Origin: Ruixingdingia sedimenti
GTDB lineage: Bacteria; Pseudomonadota; Alphaproteobacteria; Rhodobacterales; Rhodobacteraceae
Length of the DNA stretch: 64,000 nucleotides
Assembly: GCF_031432425.1 (NCBI RefSeq)
Contig: NZ_JAVKPH010000001.1
Location: 1 to 64,000, forward strand
Direction of reading: 5' to 3'
Numbering within the stretch: the stretch's first letter is position 1; every line of letters begins with the position of its first letter. The notes below the pieces were generated by a model. The model did not search any database and had not been told where the DNA came from. It saw nothing but the letters and a program-made list of their open reading frames with translations. The position numbers were made by a program, and so were the translations under genes. Below are positions 42,496 to 51,440 of this stretch, one piece after another.

Positions 42496-42836
42496 GCGTT
42501 TCGGGGGTGCGGGTCGGCCTGCGCACCCGCCAGCGGCGGGGCGGGAAACGCAAGCCCGGCCCGAAAACCCCGCATTGCATGCCGCGGGCGATGGCCTGCG
42601 CCAGTCTGATCGCCGCCGCCGGCGAAGCGATTTCCGCGCTCCGATGCATGGCGGGGGCGATGGCCCGCACCCGTCCGCGCAAGGGGCCGGGGCCGACCGG
42701 ACGGGCCCCTGCCCCGGGGACGGCGGATGTTCCGGCCGGATGACGTCCGCCACCTCCGCCGCCTTTTCTGCTTGCGCACCCCCGGGCGGACCGTCCAGAT
42801 CCTGAACCCGATACCCCGTTGGAACCGGATGCCCCC
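42496..42836. other. Intergenic stretch before chrA
   Basis: Nothing certain is seen in these 341 bases. A plus-strand frame ending at 42743 contains MPRAMACASLIAAAGEAISA, which looks mildly protein-like, but it has no ribosome site and a very Arg/Pro-rich remainder. I do not call it a gene. Confidence 0.3.
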
Positions 42837-44015
42837 ATGTCCTATCACCCTGCCGCAGAGGTGTTCGCGGTTTTCCTGCGGCTCGGCCTGACATCGTTCG
42901 GCGGGCCGATCGCGCATCTGGGCTATTTCCGCGAGGAACTGGTGGTGCGCCGGCGCTGGCTGGACGATGCGGCCTATGCCGATCTGGTGGCGCTGTGCCA
43001 GTTCCTGCCCGGCCCCACGTCCAGCAAGGTGGGCCTGGCCCTCGGCCTGATGCGGGCCGGATGGTTGGGCGGGCTCGCGGCCTTCGTCGCCTTCACCCTG
43101 CCCTCGGCGCTGATCCTGTTCGGCCTTGCGATGACCGCGGGCACATTCGCCGGGCCGGGTTGGGCGGGGGCGCTGCACGGGCTCAAGATCGCCGCCGTCG
43201 CCATCGTGGCGCAGGCGGTGCTCGGCATGGCGCGCACGCTCTGCCCCGATGCGGGGCGGGCGACGGTGGCGGCGGGCGCGGTGGCGGTGCTGGCGCTGGT
43301 GCCCGGGTTCTGGGGGATGGCGGGGGCGATCCTTGCGGGCGCGCTGGCGGGGCTGGTGCTGGCGCGCGGGGATGGCGCGCCGCCCCCGGCGGCCCGGATC
43401 CGCCTGCCCGGCACGCCGGCCACGGCGCTGGCCGCGCTGACGGCCTTTGCCGCGCTGCTGGTCGGCCTGCCGCTGCTGGCCCCGCAGGCACCGGTGCTGG
43501 CGCTGGCCGACGGGTTCTATCGCGCGGGCGCGCTGGTGTTCGGGGGCGGGCATGTGGTGCTGCCGCTGCTCGAATCCACCGTGGTGCAGACCGGCCGGGT
43601 GCCCGCCGACATGTTTCTTGCGGGCTATGGCGCGGCACAGGCGATGCCGGGGCCGCTGTTTTCCTTCGCCGCCTATCTGGGCGCGATCCAGGAGCCTGCG
43701 CCCAACGGCGCCCTGGGGGCCGCGGTCGCGCTGCTGGCGCTGTTCCTGCCGGGGTTTCTGGTGCTGGCGGGGGTGCTGCCCTTCTGGGACCGTTTCCGCA
43801 CGCTCGCCCCGGTGCGGGCGCTGATGCGGGGGGCGAATGCGGCGGTGGTGGGGATCCTCGGCGCCACGCTCTACGACCCGCTTTTCACCCGCACGATCCT
43901 CGGGCTCGACGATCTCGCGCTGGCGCTGGCCTGTTTCGTGGCACTGGCGGGCTGGAGGGCCGCGCCTTGGGCGGTGGTGCTGGCCGCCGCCGCCGCGGGG
44001 CTGGCGCTGGCGTGA
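42837..44015 (+). CDS. chrA: Chromate-type ion transporter ChrA, two-domain form
   Basis: The protein has 392 residues from ATGTCCTATCACC (an in-frame TTG lies 18 bases upstream). It consists of two homologous halves. The first starts RLGLTSFGGPIAHLGYFREE with ADLVALCQFLPGPTSSKVGL; the second starts YRAGALVFGGGHVVLPLLES with LAGYGAAQAMPGPLFSFAAY. The paired FGGP/GGGH and PGP motifs define the CHR family, with around ten hydrophobic helices. It exports chromate by proton coupling in characterised members; the natural ion here is unknown. Confidence 0.9.
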   Translation: MSYHPAAEVFAVFLRLGLTSFGGPIAHLGYFREELVVRRRWLDDAAYADLVALCQFLPGPTSSKVGLALGLMRAGWLGGLAAFVAFTLPSALILFGLAMTAGTFAGPGWAGALHGLKIAAVAIVAQAVLGMARTLCPDAGRATVAAGAVAVLALVPGFWGMAGAILAGALAGLVLARGDGAPPPAARIRLPGTPATALAALTAFAALLVGLPLLAPQAPVLALADGFYRAGALVFGGGHVVLPLLESTVVQTGRVPADMFLAGYGAAQAMPGPLFSFAAYLGAIQEPAPNGALGAAVALLALFLPGFLVLAGVLPFWDRFRTLAPVRALMRGANAAVVGILGATLYDPLFTRTILGLDDLALALACFVALAGWRAAPWAVVLAAAAAGLALA

Positions 44016-44086
44016 TCGCATTGCCGGTTCCGTTTTGCCGCAAGATCGCCTATATGGGCGGCTTGACCCCGCCCGAGGTTCCGCCG

Positions 44087-45271
44087 ATGACCGCCACCGC
44101 CCCCATCACGCAAGACGTGCTGACCCTGCCGCGCAAGCTGCCCGAGGGCGGGCGGCTGAACCTGATCGGCCTGACGCGCGACCAGCTGCGCGAGGCGCTG
44201 ATCGCCGCCGGTACGCCGGAACGGCAGGCGAAGATGCGGCTCGGCCAGATCTGGCAATGGGTCTATCACTGGGGCGTGCGCGATTTTGCGGCGATGACGA
44301 ACCTCGCCAAGGACTATCGCGCGCTGCTGGCCGACCATTTCACCATCGAGATCCCCGAGGTCGTCAGCCGCCAGATCAGCGCCGACGGCACGCGCAAATA
44401 CCTTGTCCGCATCGCGGGGGGGCATGAGGTCGAAACCGTCTACATCCCCGAAGACGGGCGCGGAACGCTGTGCATTTCCAGCCAGGTCGGCTGCACGCTG
44501 ACCTGTTCGTTCTGCCATACCGGCACGCAGAAACTGGTGCGCAACCTGACGGCGGGGGAAATCCTCGGCCAGGTGATGCTGGCGCGCGACGATCTGGGCG
44601 AATGGCCCCGCCCGGGCGAGCCGAAGCGGGAAGAACGGCTGGTGTCGAACATCGTGCTGATGGGCATGGGCGAGCCGCTCTACAATTTCGACGCGGTGCG
44701 CGATGCGATGCGGGTGGTGATGGATGGCGAGGGGATCGCGCTCGGCCGCCGCCGGATCACGCTGTCGACCAGCGGCGTGGTGCCGGAAATCGCCCGCGCG
44801 GCGACAGAGATCGGCTGCCAGCTTGCCGTCAGCTTCCACGCCACCACCGATGCGGTGCGCGACGTGCTGGTGCCGATCAACAGGAAGTGGAACATCGAAA
44901 CCCTGCTGGCCAGCTTGCGCGATTATCCCCGGCTGTCGAACAGCGAACGCATCACCTTCGAATATGTCATGCTGAAGGGGGTGAACGACAGCGATGCCGA
45001 TGCCCGCCGGCTGGTGCGGCTGATCGCGGGGATCCCGGCCAAGATCAACCTCATCCCCTTCAACGAATGGCCCGGCGCACCCTATCAGCGGTCCGACTGG
45101 GACAGGATCGAGGCTTTCGCCGACATCATCTACAAGGCCGGCTACGCCAGCCCCATCCGCACGCCGCGGGGCGAAGACATCATGGCCGCCTGCGGGCAAC
45201 TGAAATCCGCCACCGAACGCGCCCGCAAGTCCCGCGCCGCCGTAGCGGCAGAGGCCGGGCTCAGTAGCTGA
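44087..45271 (+). CDS. rlmN: 23S rRNA (adenine2503-C2)/tRNA methyltransferase
   Basis: The product has 394 residues from MTATAPITQD; an in-frame ATG at 44054 is possible. It is a radical-SAM enzyme. SSQVGCTLTCSFCHTGTQKL holds the C-x3-C-x2-C cluster ligands, NIVLMGMGEPLYNFDAV and ITLSTSGVVPEIARAA the SAM site, and LAVSFHATTDAVRDVLVPIN the core. Cysteines near the C-terminus (AACGQL) and in the core supply the methyl-carrying residue. It methylates A2503 of 23S rRNA and A37 of some tRNAs. The stop overlaps the converging gene at 45261. Confidence 0.95.
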   Translation: MTATAPITQDVLTLPRKLPEGGRLNLIGLTRDQLREALIAAGTPERQAKMRLGQIWQWVYHWGVRDFAAMTNLAKDYRALLADHFTIEIPEVVSRQISADGTRKYLVRIAGGHEVETVYIPEDGRGTLCISSQVGCTLTCSFCHTGTQKLVRNLTAGEILGQVMLARDDLGEWPRPGEPKREERLVSNIVLMGMGEPLYNFDAVRDAMRVVMDGEGIALGRRRITLSTSGVVPEIARAATEIGCQLAVSFHATTDAVRDVLVPINRKWNIETLLASLRDYPRLSNSERITFEYVMLKGVNDSDADARRLVRLIAGIPAKINLIPFNEWPGAPYQRSDWDRIEAFADIIYKAGYASPIRTPRGEDIMAACGQLKSATERARKSRAAVAAEAGLSS

Positions 45272-45902
45272 TCCAGACCCCCGCGCGGCCCACCAGCGGC
45301 GCCGGGCCCGGGATGGGCGCGGCGATGCGGTGCCGCAGGCCCAGTTCCAGCTGCACCCCCTTGCGCGCCTGCCAGACCACCGCGGACTGGCTGCTGATCC
45401 AAAGCCCGCCGATGGGGTCGCGCATCGCCTGCGCCTGGAACACCGTCATCAGCCGGTCGCCATGGCGAAAGCCCAACGTCGCCTCCGCACCATAGCGCGC
45501 ACCGTCGCCGCGCAACTCCGCCCGCAGGTCGAGCGCCATCCACCCCGGCACCGGCCCCGCGAAACCGCGCCCGATGGCGATCCCGGGGCGCGCATAGCCC
45601 TGCCCCCGCGCGTCGAGCCCGAAGCCCGCCTCGGCCGCGATCTGCACCCCGCCCGCGGTAAAGGACCGGCGCAGGATGGCCACGCGCTTGCCGGGCCCCC
45701 CACCGCGCCCCGCCAGCGCCAGATCGAGCCCGAACGTCCAGCCCCCGCCGAGGCCGTATTCGCCATAGCTCGACATCGCGCCGTCGCCCTCGACGGCGAA
45801 GGCGAGGAACACCTCGCCCCTCTCGCGTGGCCAGGGGCCCGCCGCGGCGGCGGCGGCAGAGGCCAGCCACAGGATGATCGCCAGCCAGCCCCGCCCCACC
45901 AT
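45261..45902 (-). CDS. Exported beta-rich hypothetical protein
   Basis: The protein has 213 residues from MVGRGWLAIILWLASAAAAA, a signal peptide cleaved near AAG. The mature part alternates Gly and aromatic residues (GEYGLGGGWTFGLDLALAGR, YGAEATLGFRHGDRLMTVFQ) and ends GRAGVWISY, with a terminal aromatic residue, as in outer-membrane beta barrels. About eight to ten strands are plausible. It overlaps the rlmN end by 11 bases on the other strand. No domain name can be given. Confidence 0.65.
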   Translation of the reverse strand: MVGRGWLAIILWLASAAAAAAGPWPRERGEVFLAFAVEGDGAMSSYGEYGLGGGWTFGLDLALAGRGGGPGKRVAILRRSFTAGGVQIAAEAGFGLDARGQGYARPGIAIGRGFAGPVPGWMALDLRAELRGDGARYGAEATLGFRHGDRLMTVFQAQAMRDPIGGLWISSQSAVVWQARKGVQLELGLRHRIAAPIPGPAPLVGRAGVWISY

Positions 45903-45982
45903 CGCCACCTCCTGCGCCAGCCTCGGCGGCAAAGGTTAACGGATGGTTAACGCGCCCGGCCGCGCGCCCGGCGGCCCCTGTC

Positions 45983-46098
45983 GGCGCCGGGGGCCAGCCC
46001 CCGGACCCCCGGGATATTTGGGGACAGAAAATGAACAGGCCGGGATTCGAGCCCACCCCTCTCCATTTTCTGTCCCTAAATATCCCCGCCGGAGGCCA
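45983..46098. repeat. Palindromic ATATTT/ACAGAAA repeat between divergent genes
   Basis: The left cap is a CCGGGGGCCAGCCCCCGG hairpin. The arms are GGGATATTTGGGGACAGAAA (46011-46030) and CATTTTCTGTCCCTAAATAT (46064-46083). The right cap is CCGCCGGAGG. The copy sits between the divergent starts at 45902 and 46201, so promoters must lie on both sides of it or within it. Confidence 0.75.
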
Positions 46099-46200
46099 CC
46101 GCCCGCACCACCCGCACCGCCGCCGGGCGGGCGCGCGAACTTCGCCGTTTCCCTCGCCCCCGCGCGCCGCTAGGCTGGGCGCACCCGAACGGAGCCCGCC

Positions 46201-47181
46201 ATGACCGACCTTCCGCTGATCGAGGCCGCCGCACGCCGTCTTGCAGGACAGGCCCGGCGCACGCCGCTGCTCTCCTCGCCCTTTCTGGACGAGATCGCGG
46301 GCCGGCGCGTGCTGGTGAAGGCCGAATGCCTGCAACATACCGGATCCTTCAAGTTCCGCGGCGGCTGGTCGGCGGTGTCGGCGCTGCCGGGGGATATGCG
46401 GGCGCGCGGGGTGATCGCCTATTCCTCGGGCAACCATGCGCAGGGGGTGGCGCTGGCGGCGCGGCTGCACGGGGTGCCTGCGGTCATCGTCATGCCCGAG
46501 GACGCGCCGCGGCTGAAGATCGCCAATACCCGCGCGCTCGGGGCCGAGGTGGTCCTATACGATCGCGCCACCGGCGACCGCGACGCGATCGGGGCGGACA
46601 TCGCCGCCGAACGCGGGCTGAGCCTGATCAAGCCCTTCGACGACGCCCAGGTGATCGCCGGTCAGGGCACCACGGGGCTGGAAATCGCCGAACAGGCGGC
46701 GGCGGAGGGCGTGGCGGCGGCCGATGTGCTGGTGCCCTGCGGCGGCGGCGGGCTGACCGCCGGGATCGCGCTGGCGCTGGAGGGCCGCACGCCGGGCCTG
46801 CGCGCGCGCCCCTGCGAGCCCGAGGGCTTCGACGACACCGCGCGCAGCCTTGCCGCCGGCACATGGCAGCGCAACGACCACCTTTCCGGTTCCATCTGCG
46901 ACGCCATCGTGACGCCGGAACCGGGGCGGCTGACCTTCCCGATCCTGCGGCGGCTCTGCGGCCCCGGGCTTGTCGTCAGCGACGACGAGGCGCTGCGGGC
47001 CATGGCGCTGGCCTGGCAGCGGCTGAAGATCGTGGTGGAACCCGGGGGCGCGGTGGCGCTGGCGGCGGCGCTGTTCCGGCCCAAGGCCATCGCGGGCGAT
47101 GCGGTGATCTGCGTCGCCTCGGGCGGCAATGTGGACCGCGATCTGTTCCAGCGCGCGCTGGCCGGCCTGCCCGCGGACTGA
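46201..47181 (+). CDS. Pyridoxal-phosphate threonine/serine dehydratase
   Basis: The enzyme has 326 residues. ECLQHTGSFKFRGGWSAVSA holds the PLP lysine (S-F-K-F-R-G), YSSGNHAQGVALAARLHG the phosphate-side loop, VPCGGGGLTAGIALAL the glycine-rich phosphate cradle, and ICVASGGNVD closes the site. It lacks a C-terminal ACT regulatory domain, so it is the short catabolic or biodegradative type (or a serine racemase-like enzyme). Products would be 2-oxobutanoate or pyruvate plus ammonia. Confidence 0.9.
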   Translation: MTDLPLIEAAARRLAGQARRTPLLSSPFLDEIAGRRVLVKAECLQHTGSFKFRGGWSAVSALPGDMRARGVIAYSSGNHAQGVALAARLHGVPAVIVMPEDAPRLKIANTRALGAEVVLYDRATGDRDAIGADIAAERGLSLIKPFDDAQVIAGQGTTGLEIAEQAAAEGVAAADVLVPCGGGGLTAGIALALEGRTPGLRARPCEPEGFDDTARSLAAGTWQRNDHLSGSICDAIVTPEPGRLTFPILRRLCGPGLVVSDDEALRAMALAWQRLKIVVEPGGAVALAAALFRPKAIAGDAVICVASGGNVDRDLFQRALAGLPAD

Positions 47182-47262
47182 CGCCCCCCCGTGTCCCCCC
47201 ATTGACGGGTTGCGCGCCGGGGCGCAAGCGCGCAGAACGGGGGGACCATTCAGGGAGGCCCC

Positions 47263-48051
47263 ATGCAGATCCGCGACCTCGGCGACATCCGCCTGCATTA
47301 CCGCGACGAGGGCCCGGCGACGGGCGCGCCGGTGCTGTTTCTCAACTCTCTGGCCACCGACCTGCGGCTGTGGGACAAGATCGTGCCCCTGATGCCCGCC
47401 GGGCTGCGGCTGGTGCGGATGGACACGCGCGGGCACGGGCTGTCGGATTGTCCGCCCGGGCCCTATGCGATGGGCACGCTGATCCGCGATGTCGAACGGC
47501 TGATGGAGGCGCTCGGCCTGCGCGATGCGGTGGTGGTGGGGCTGTCTCTGGGCGGGATGATCGCGCAGGGGCTGGCGGTCAAGCGGCTGGATCTGGTGCG
47601 CGGGATGGTGCTGTCGAACACCGCCGCCAAGGTCGGCACCGCGCAGATGTGGGAGGACCGCATCGCCGCCGTGCGCAGGGACGGGCTGGAACATATGGCC
47701 GATGCCACCATGACCCGCTGGTTCACCCGCGCCTTCCGCGACACGGCCGAACTTTCCGGCTGGCGCAACATGTTCGTGCGCACCCCGGTCGAGGGTTTCA
47801 TCGGGTGCAGCCATGCCATCGCGGGCACCGATTTCTTCGCCACCACCGCCGCGCTGACCCTGCCGACGCTGGCCATCGCCGGGCCCGAGGACGGGTCCAC
47901 CCCGCCCGATCTGGTGCGCGAGACCGCCGATCTGGTCAAGGGCAGCCGGTTCGAGCTGATCCGCGGCACCGGCCACCTGCCCTGCGTGGAACGGCCGGCG
48001 GATTATGCCGCGGTCCTGACCCGGTTCCTGGCCGATACCGGGCATTGCTGA
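47263..48051 (+). CDS. pcaD: 3-oxoadipate enol-lactonase-like hydrolase
   Basis: The protein has 262 residues. The alpha/beta hydrolase pattern is LFLNSLATDLRLWDKIVPLM, VRMDTRGHGLSDCPPGPYAM, nucleophile VVGLSLGGMIAQGLAVKRLD (G-x-S-x-G), an acid in AIAGPEDGSTPPDL, and histidine GTGHLPCVERPADYA. The N-S-L oxyanion segment and D-x-R-G-H-G-x-S are the PcaD version, which opens 3-oxoadipate enol-lactone in protocatechuate degradation. No other pca gene is adjacent, so the assignment rests on sequence only. It overlaps the next hydrolase by one base. Confidence 0.75.
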   Translation: MQIRDLGDIRLHYRDEGPATGAPVLFLNSLATDLRLWDKIVPLMPAGLRLVRMDTRGHGLSDCPPGPYAMGTLIRDVERLMEALGLRDAVVVGLSLGGMIAQGLAVKRLDLVRGMVLSNTAAKVGTAQMWEDRIAAVRRDGLEHMADATMTRWFTRAFRDTAELSGWRNMFVRTPVEGFIGCSHAIAGTDFFATTAALTLPTLAIAGPEDGSTPPDLVRETADLVKGSRFELIRGTGHLPCVERPADYAAVLTRFLADTGHC

Positions 48052-48776
48052 TGGCGGCCTTCCTGCTGGTCCACGGATCCTGTCACGGCGGCTGGTGCTG
48101 GCGCGACCTGATCCCGGAACTGGCGGCATGCGGGCATGCGGCGCGCGCGATCGACCTGCCCGGCCATGGCGCGGACCCGACGCCCGCGGCGCAGGTCACG
48201 CTGGACGCCTATGCCCGCGCCATCGTCGATGCGCTGGCGGAACAGGACGGCGCCATCGTCGTCGGCCATTCGATGGCGGGCTACGCCATCGCGGCGGCGG
48301 CGGAACTGGCGCCGGAACGGATCGGCAAGCTGGTCTATCTCTGCGCCTATGTGCCGGTGTCGGGCCGGTCGCTGGCCGACATGCGCCGCGCGGCGCCGCG
48401 GCAGTTGCTGGCCCCGGCGGTGCGCCCCGCGCCCGACGGCGCGGCCTTCACGCTCGACCCCGCGCTGGTGCCCGGCATGTTCTACCACGATTGCCCGGCA
48501 GAGGCGGCGGCCTATGCCCTGCCCCGGCTTTGCCCGCAGCCCGTGGCCCCGCAGGAAACCCCGCTGACCCTCACCCCGCTGTCGGCGGGGGTGGAACGGC
48601 ACTATATCCGTTGTGCACAGGACCGGGTGATCGCGCCCGAATATCAGGCGGCGATGACCGCGGGTTGGCCCGCGGCGCGGGTGCATGTGCTGGAGTGCGG
48701 GCATTCGCCCTTCTTCGCGATGCCCGGGGTGCTGGCGGACCATCTGTCGCGGATCGCCGCGCCCGCGCCTTCGTGA
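48051..48776 (+). CDS. Alpha/beta hydrolase, methyl-esterase-like
   Basis: The protein has 241 residues starting in the TGATGG overlap with the lactonase gene. FLLVHGSCHGGWCWRDLIPE is the oxyanion segment, IVVGHSMAGYAIAAAAE the nucleophile elbow (Ser), and VLECGHSPFFAMPGVLA the catalytic histidine. These features match the plant-like hydroxynitrile lyase/methyl-salicylate esterase group. The natural ester is unknown. Coupled expression with the enol-lactonase suggests a shared catabolic route. Confidence 0.82.
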   Translation: MAAFLLVHGSCHGGWCWRDLIPELAACGHAARAIDLPGHGADPTPAAQVTLDAYARAIVDALAEQDGAIVVGHSMAGYAIAAAAELAPERIGKLVYLCAYVPVSGRSLADMRRAAPRQLLAPAVRPAPDGAAFTLDPALVPGMFYHDCPAEAAAYALPRLCPQPVAPQETPLTLTPLSAGVERHYIRCAQDRVIAPEYQAAMTAGWPAARVHVLECGHSPFFAMPGVLADHLSRIAAPAPS

Positions 48777-48818
48777 ACATGGCGGCGCGGGCCGCCCACT
48801 GCCGGTAAAAGGTATCGC

Positions 48819-50030
48819 ATGCGTACCCGTCTGCCCTTCGTCTTCATCCTGATGACCATCCTGATCGACGCGATCGGGGTGGGGCTGATCCTGCCGGTGA
48901 CGCCGCAGCTGATCGAGGAGGTGACGGGCGGCCCGCTGGCCGATGCGGCGCTGTGGGGAGGGGTGCTGACCTCGGCCTTTGCGGTGATGCAGTTCCTGTG
49001 CGGCCCGGTCATCGGCGCGCTGTCCGACAGGTTCGGGCGGCGGCCGGTGCTGCTGATCTCGCTCGCCGTGATGGTGGTGGATTACCTGCTGATGGCGGTG
49101 GCGGGCAGCATCTGGCTGCTTCTGGTCGGGCGCATCGTGGGCGGGCTGACGGCGGCGACGCATGCGACGGCGGCGGCCTTCATTTCCGACATCTCGCCGC
49201 CCGAACGGAAGGGGCAGAATTTCGGCCTGATCGGCGCGGCCTTCGGGGTGGGGTTCATCCTCGGCCCGGTGATCGGCGGCCTTCTGGGCGAACTGGGCAC
49301 CCGCGCGCCCTTTTACGCCGCGGCGGCGCTGGCGGCGGCGAACCTGCTGCTCGGTCTTTTCGTGCTGCCCGAGACGCTGACCGACCGCATCCGCCGCCCG
49401 TTCGAGTTCCGCCGCGCCAATCCCTTCGGCGCGCTGGCCGCGATCGGCCGCCTGCCGGGGCTGCGCCGGATGATCGCGGTGTCGTTTCTCTACGAGTTGT
49501 CGTTCACCGTCTATCCCGCCACCTGGGCCTATTTCGCCACCGCCCGCTTCGACTGGGAACCGGGCACCATCGGCCTGTCGCTGGCGGTGTTCGGCCTTGC
49601 CTTCGCGCTGGTTCAGGGCGGGCTGATCCGGCTGATCCTGCCCCGGTTGGGCGAGATGTGGACGATGCTGTTCGGCCTTGCGGGAAGTGCTGCGACCTTC
49701 ACCATCCTCGCCTTCATCCGCGACGGCGACCTGGCGCTGGTGCTGATCCCGCTGTCGGCGCTCGGCGCGGTGGTGATGCCGGCGGCGCAGGGCCGGATGG
49801 CGCGGCGCACGCCCGACAGCCAGCAGGGCGAATTGCAGGGTCTGCTGGCATCCCTGCGGGCGGTGGCGATGATCGCGGGGCCGCTGGCGATGACGGGCAC
49901 GTTCTTTGCCTTCACCGCGCCGGGGGCGCCCGTCTACATGCCCGGCGCGGCCTTCCTTCTGTCGCTGGCGCTGGTCGGCGTCTGCGCGGTGATCCTGTCC
50001 TACCCGCTGTTGCAGCGCCGGCGGCGGTAG
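48819..50030 (+). CDS. MFS drug exporter, TetA/DHA1-like
   Basis: The protein has 403 residues and twelve hydrophobic helices. FVFILMTILIDAIGVGLILP followed by VTPQLIEEVTGG is the TetA-like first helix (motif D). GALSDRFGRRPVLLISLAVM is motif A. LGPVIGGLLGELG matches motif C, typical of drug/proton antiporters. It probably exports a small hydrophobic compound; true tetracycline specificity cannot be inferred. It ends at a strong two-way hairpin. Confidence 0.88.
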   Translation: MRTRLPFVFILMTILIDAIGVGLILPVTPQLIEEVTGGPLADAALWGGVLTSAFAVMQFLCGPVIGALSDRFGRRPVLLISLAVMVVDYLLMAVAGSIWLLLVGRIVGGLTAATHATAAAFISDISPPERKGQNFGLIGAAFGVGFILGPVIGGLLGELGTRAPFYAAAALAAANLLLGLFVLPETLTDRIRRPFEFRRANPFGALAAIGRLPGLRRMIAVSFLYELSFTVYPATWAYFATARFDWEPGTIGLSLAVFGLAFALVQGGLIRLILPRLGEMWTMLFGLAGSAATFTILAFIRDGDLALVLIPLSALGAVVMPAAQGRMARRTPDSQQGELQGLLASLRAVAMIAGPLAMTGTFFAFTAPGAPVYMPGAAFLLSLALVGVCAVILSYPLLQRRRR

Positions 50031-50046
50031 GGGCGGGATCGGCCCT

Positions 50047-50090
50047 GCGGTGTGTCTGGCGAAGGCGCGTGCCGTCGCCAGACACACCGC
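50047..50090. terminator. Perfect 16-bp stem-loop between converging genes
   Basis: GCGGTGTGTCTGGCGA (50047-50062) pairs perfectly with TCGCCAGACACACCGC (50075-50090). The loop itself can form GGC/GCC pairs, making a nearly continuous hairpin. It lies 16 bases after the MFS stop and 17 before the P450 stop, which suits a bidirectional terminator. Its inner TGGCGAAGGC part is shared with the repeats at 20352 and 25362. Confidence 0.75.
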
Positions 50091-50107
50091 AAGGGGAAGG
50101 CGGCCCC

Positions 50108-51328
50108 TCAGGCCGCCTTGGCCACCAGCCGCACCGGCAGGCTTTCCAGCGTGCGCAGGGCGTTGACCATGCGGTAGACGGGTTCGCCCGTCAGTTCGAT
50201 CCGGTCCACCCGGCGGACGAGTTCGCCCAGGATGCATTCCGCCTCGAGCCGCGCGATGTTCTGGCCGATGCAGTTGTGCACCCCCGTGCCGAGCGCGACA
50301 TGGACCCCCGCGGTTTCACGGTCGACGCTGAAACGGTCGGGATCGGGGAATTTCTGCGGGTCGCGGTTCGCCGCGCCCAGGAAACAGCCCACCTTCATGT
50401 CGTCGCGCAGCCGGCAGCCTTCCAGATCGACCTCGCCCGAGGTCACGCGATAGATCACCCGCGCGGGCGAACCCAGGCGGATCGCCTCGTCGAAGGCCGC
50501 CTTGACCTTGCCGGGGTTGGCCTTGAGCTTTTCCCACTCGGCCGGGTTCTGCGCCAGATGTTTCAGCGTCTCGCCGATGCCCGCGATCGTGGTGTCCACG
50601 CCCGCGCGCAGGAAGGACCGCACCTGCACCCCGCCGGTGCCGGGGGCGAATTCGCCGCGGTCCTCGGCCTCGAAGATTTTCTCGGCAAAGCCGCCGGGGA
50701 TCACGCTTTCGCGCTGGAAGGCGCGCTGGTAGTCGTCGAGGATCGGCGCGACCCGTTCCATCGAGCGGCGGTAGATCTCGTTGTCCGGGCCCATCTGGTT
50801 GAAGTTCATCTCGCCCAGATCCAGGAAATTCGCCTTGGGCATCTTGACGCCGAGCGCGCCGGTAAAGGCGTTCAGAACGAATTCCTGCACCGTTTCCGTC
50901 ACCGCGTCGACCTGCCCCTTTTCGAGGCACCGATCCACCACGCGGCCGGCCTCTTCGGTGAACGAGGTTTTCCACTGCCGCAGCACGACCGGCGAGATCA
51001 CCTTGGTCAGCGCCGCGCGCACCTGCGTGTGCTGGGGCGGATCGACCTCGCTGATCGGGCTCGGGGCGCGCAGGGCGCCGGGCTTGCGGATGTCGGTCAG
51101 CCCGATCCCGCCCGACGACAGGAAATGCACGTGGTCGTGCAGCACCTTGTGGGTGACGTCATAGCGGCCCACGGCATAGACGCCGTATTTCGACAGAAAG
51201 ACGACCGGCCCGGCCTCGCGCAGCTGATGGTGGAAGGGCTCGGGGTCGCGCATGACCTCTTCGGCATAGGGGTCGATGTCCAGGACGGGGATGTCGCTGT
51301 CCAGAATGGCTGTATCTGCGTTTTGCAT
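50108..51328 (-). CDS. Cytochrome P450, CYP199A-like
   Basis: The protein has 406 residues and is soluble, with no membrane anchor. The heme site is ALGTGVHNCIGQNIARLE (C353), helix I is SFLRAGVDTTIAGIGE with the acid-alcohol-type D-T-T, and the ExxR motif is EAIRLGSPARV. LREAGPVVFLSKYGVYAVGR, LSSGGIGLTDIRK and LRTLESLPVRL resemble CYP199A enzymes, which demethylate or hydroxylate para-substituted benzoates. It needs a [2Fe-2S] ferredoxin and reductase; none is adjacent, but a suitable reductase is at 18567-19769. It is divergent from a LysR regulator. Confidence 0.88.
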   Translation of the reverse strand: MQNADTAILDSDIPVLDIDPYAEEVMRDPEPFHHQLREAGPVVFLSKYGVYAVGRYDVTHKVLHDHVHFLSSGGIGLTDIRKPGALRAPSPISEVDPPQHTQVRAALTKVISPVVLRQWKTSFTEEAGRVVDRCLEKGQVDAVTETVQEFVLNAFTGALGVKMPKANFLDLGEMNFNQMGPDNEIYRRSMERVAPILDDYQRAFQRESVIPGGFAEKIFEAEDRGEFAPGTGGVQVRSFLRAGVDTTIAGIGETLKHLAQNPAEWEKLKANPGKVKAAFDEAIRLGSPARVIYRVTSGEVDLEGCRLRDDMKVGCFLGAANRDPQKFPDPDRFSVDRETAGVHVALGTGVHNCIGQNIARLEAECILGELVRRVDRIELTGEPVYRMVNALRTLESLPVRLVAKAA

Positions 51329-51440
51329 GGCTGTTCCTCCGCTACGGCGCCCGGGTTCGGGCTTGCGGACAATCTTGGACAGTTGCGGTTATGTTGCAAT
51401 TGCTATATTTTGTACGTTGTTAACTCATTTCAGGATAACG
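51329..51440. promoter_or_regulatory. AT-rich divergent control region, P450 / LysR
   Basis: These 112 bases include the most AT-rich patch nearby (TTGCAATTGCTATATTTTG at 51394-51412) between two divergent starts. LysR proteins typically bind T-N11-A sites in such gaps to control the divergent gene. TATATT at 51404-51409 may serve as a -10 box for the regulator gene. No exact operator is assigned. Confidence 0.45.
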
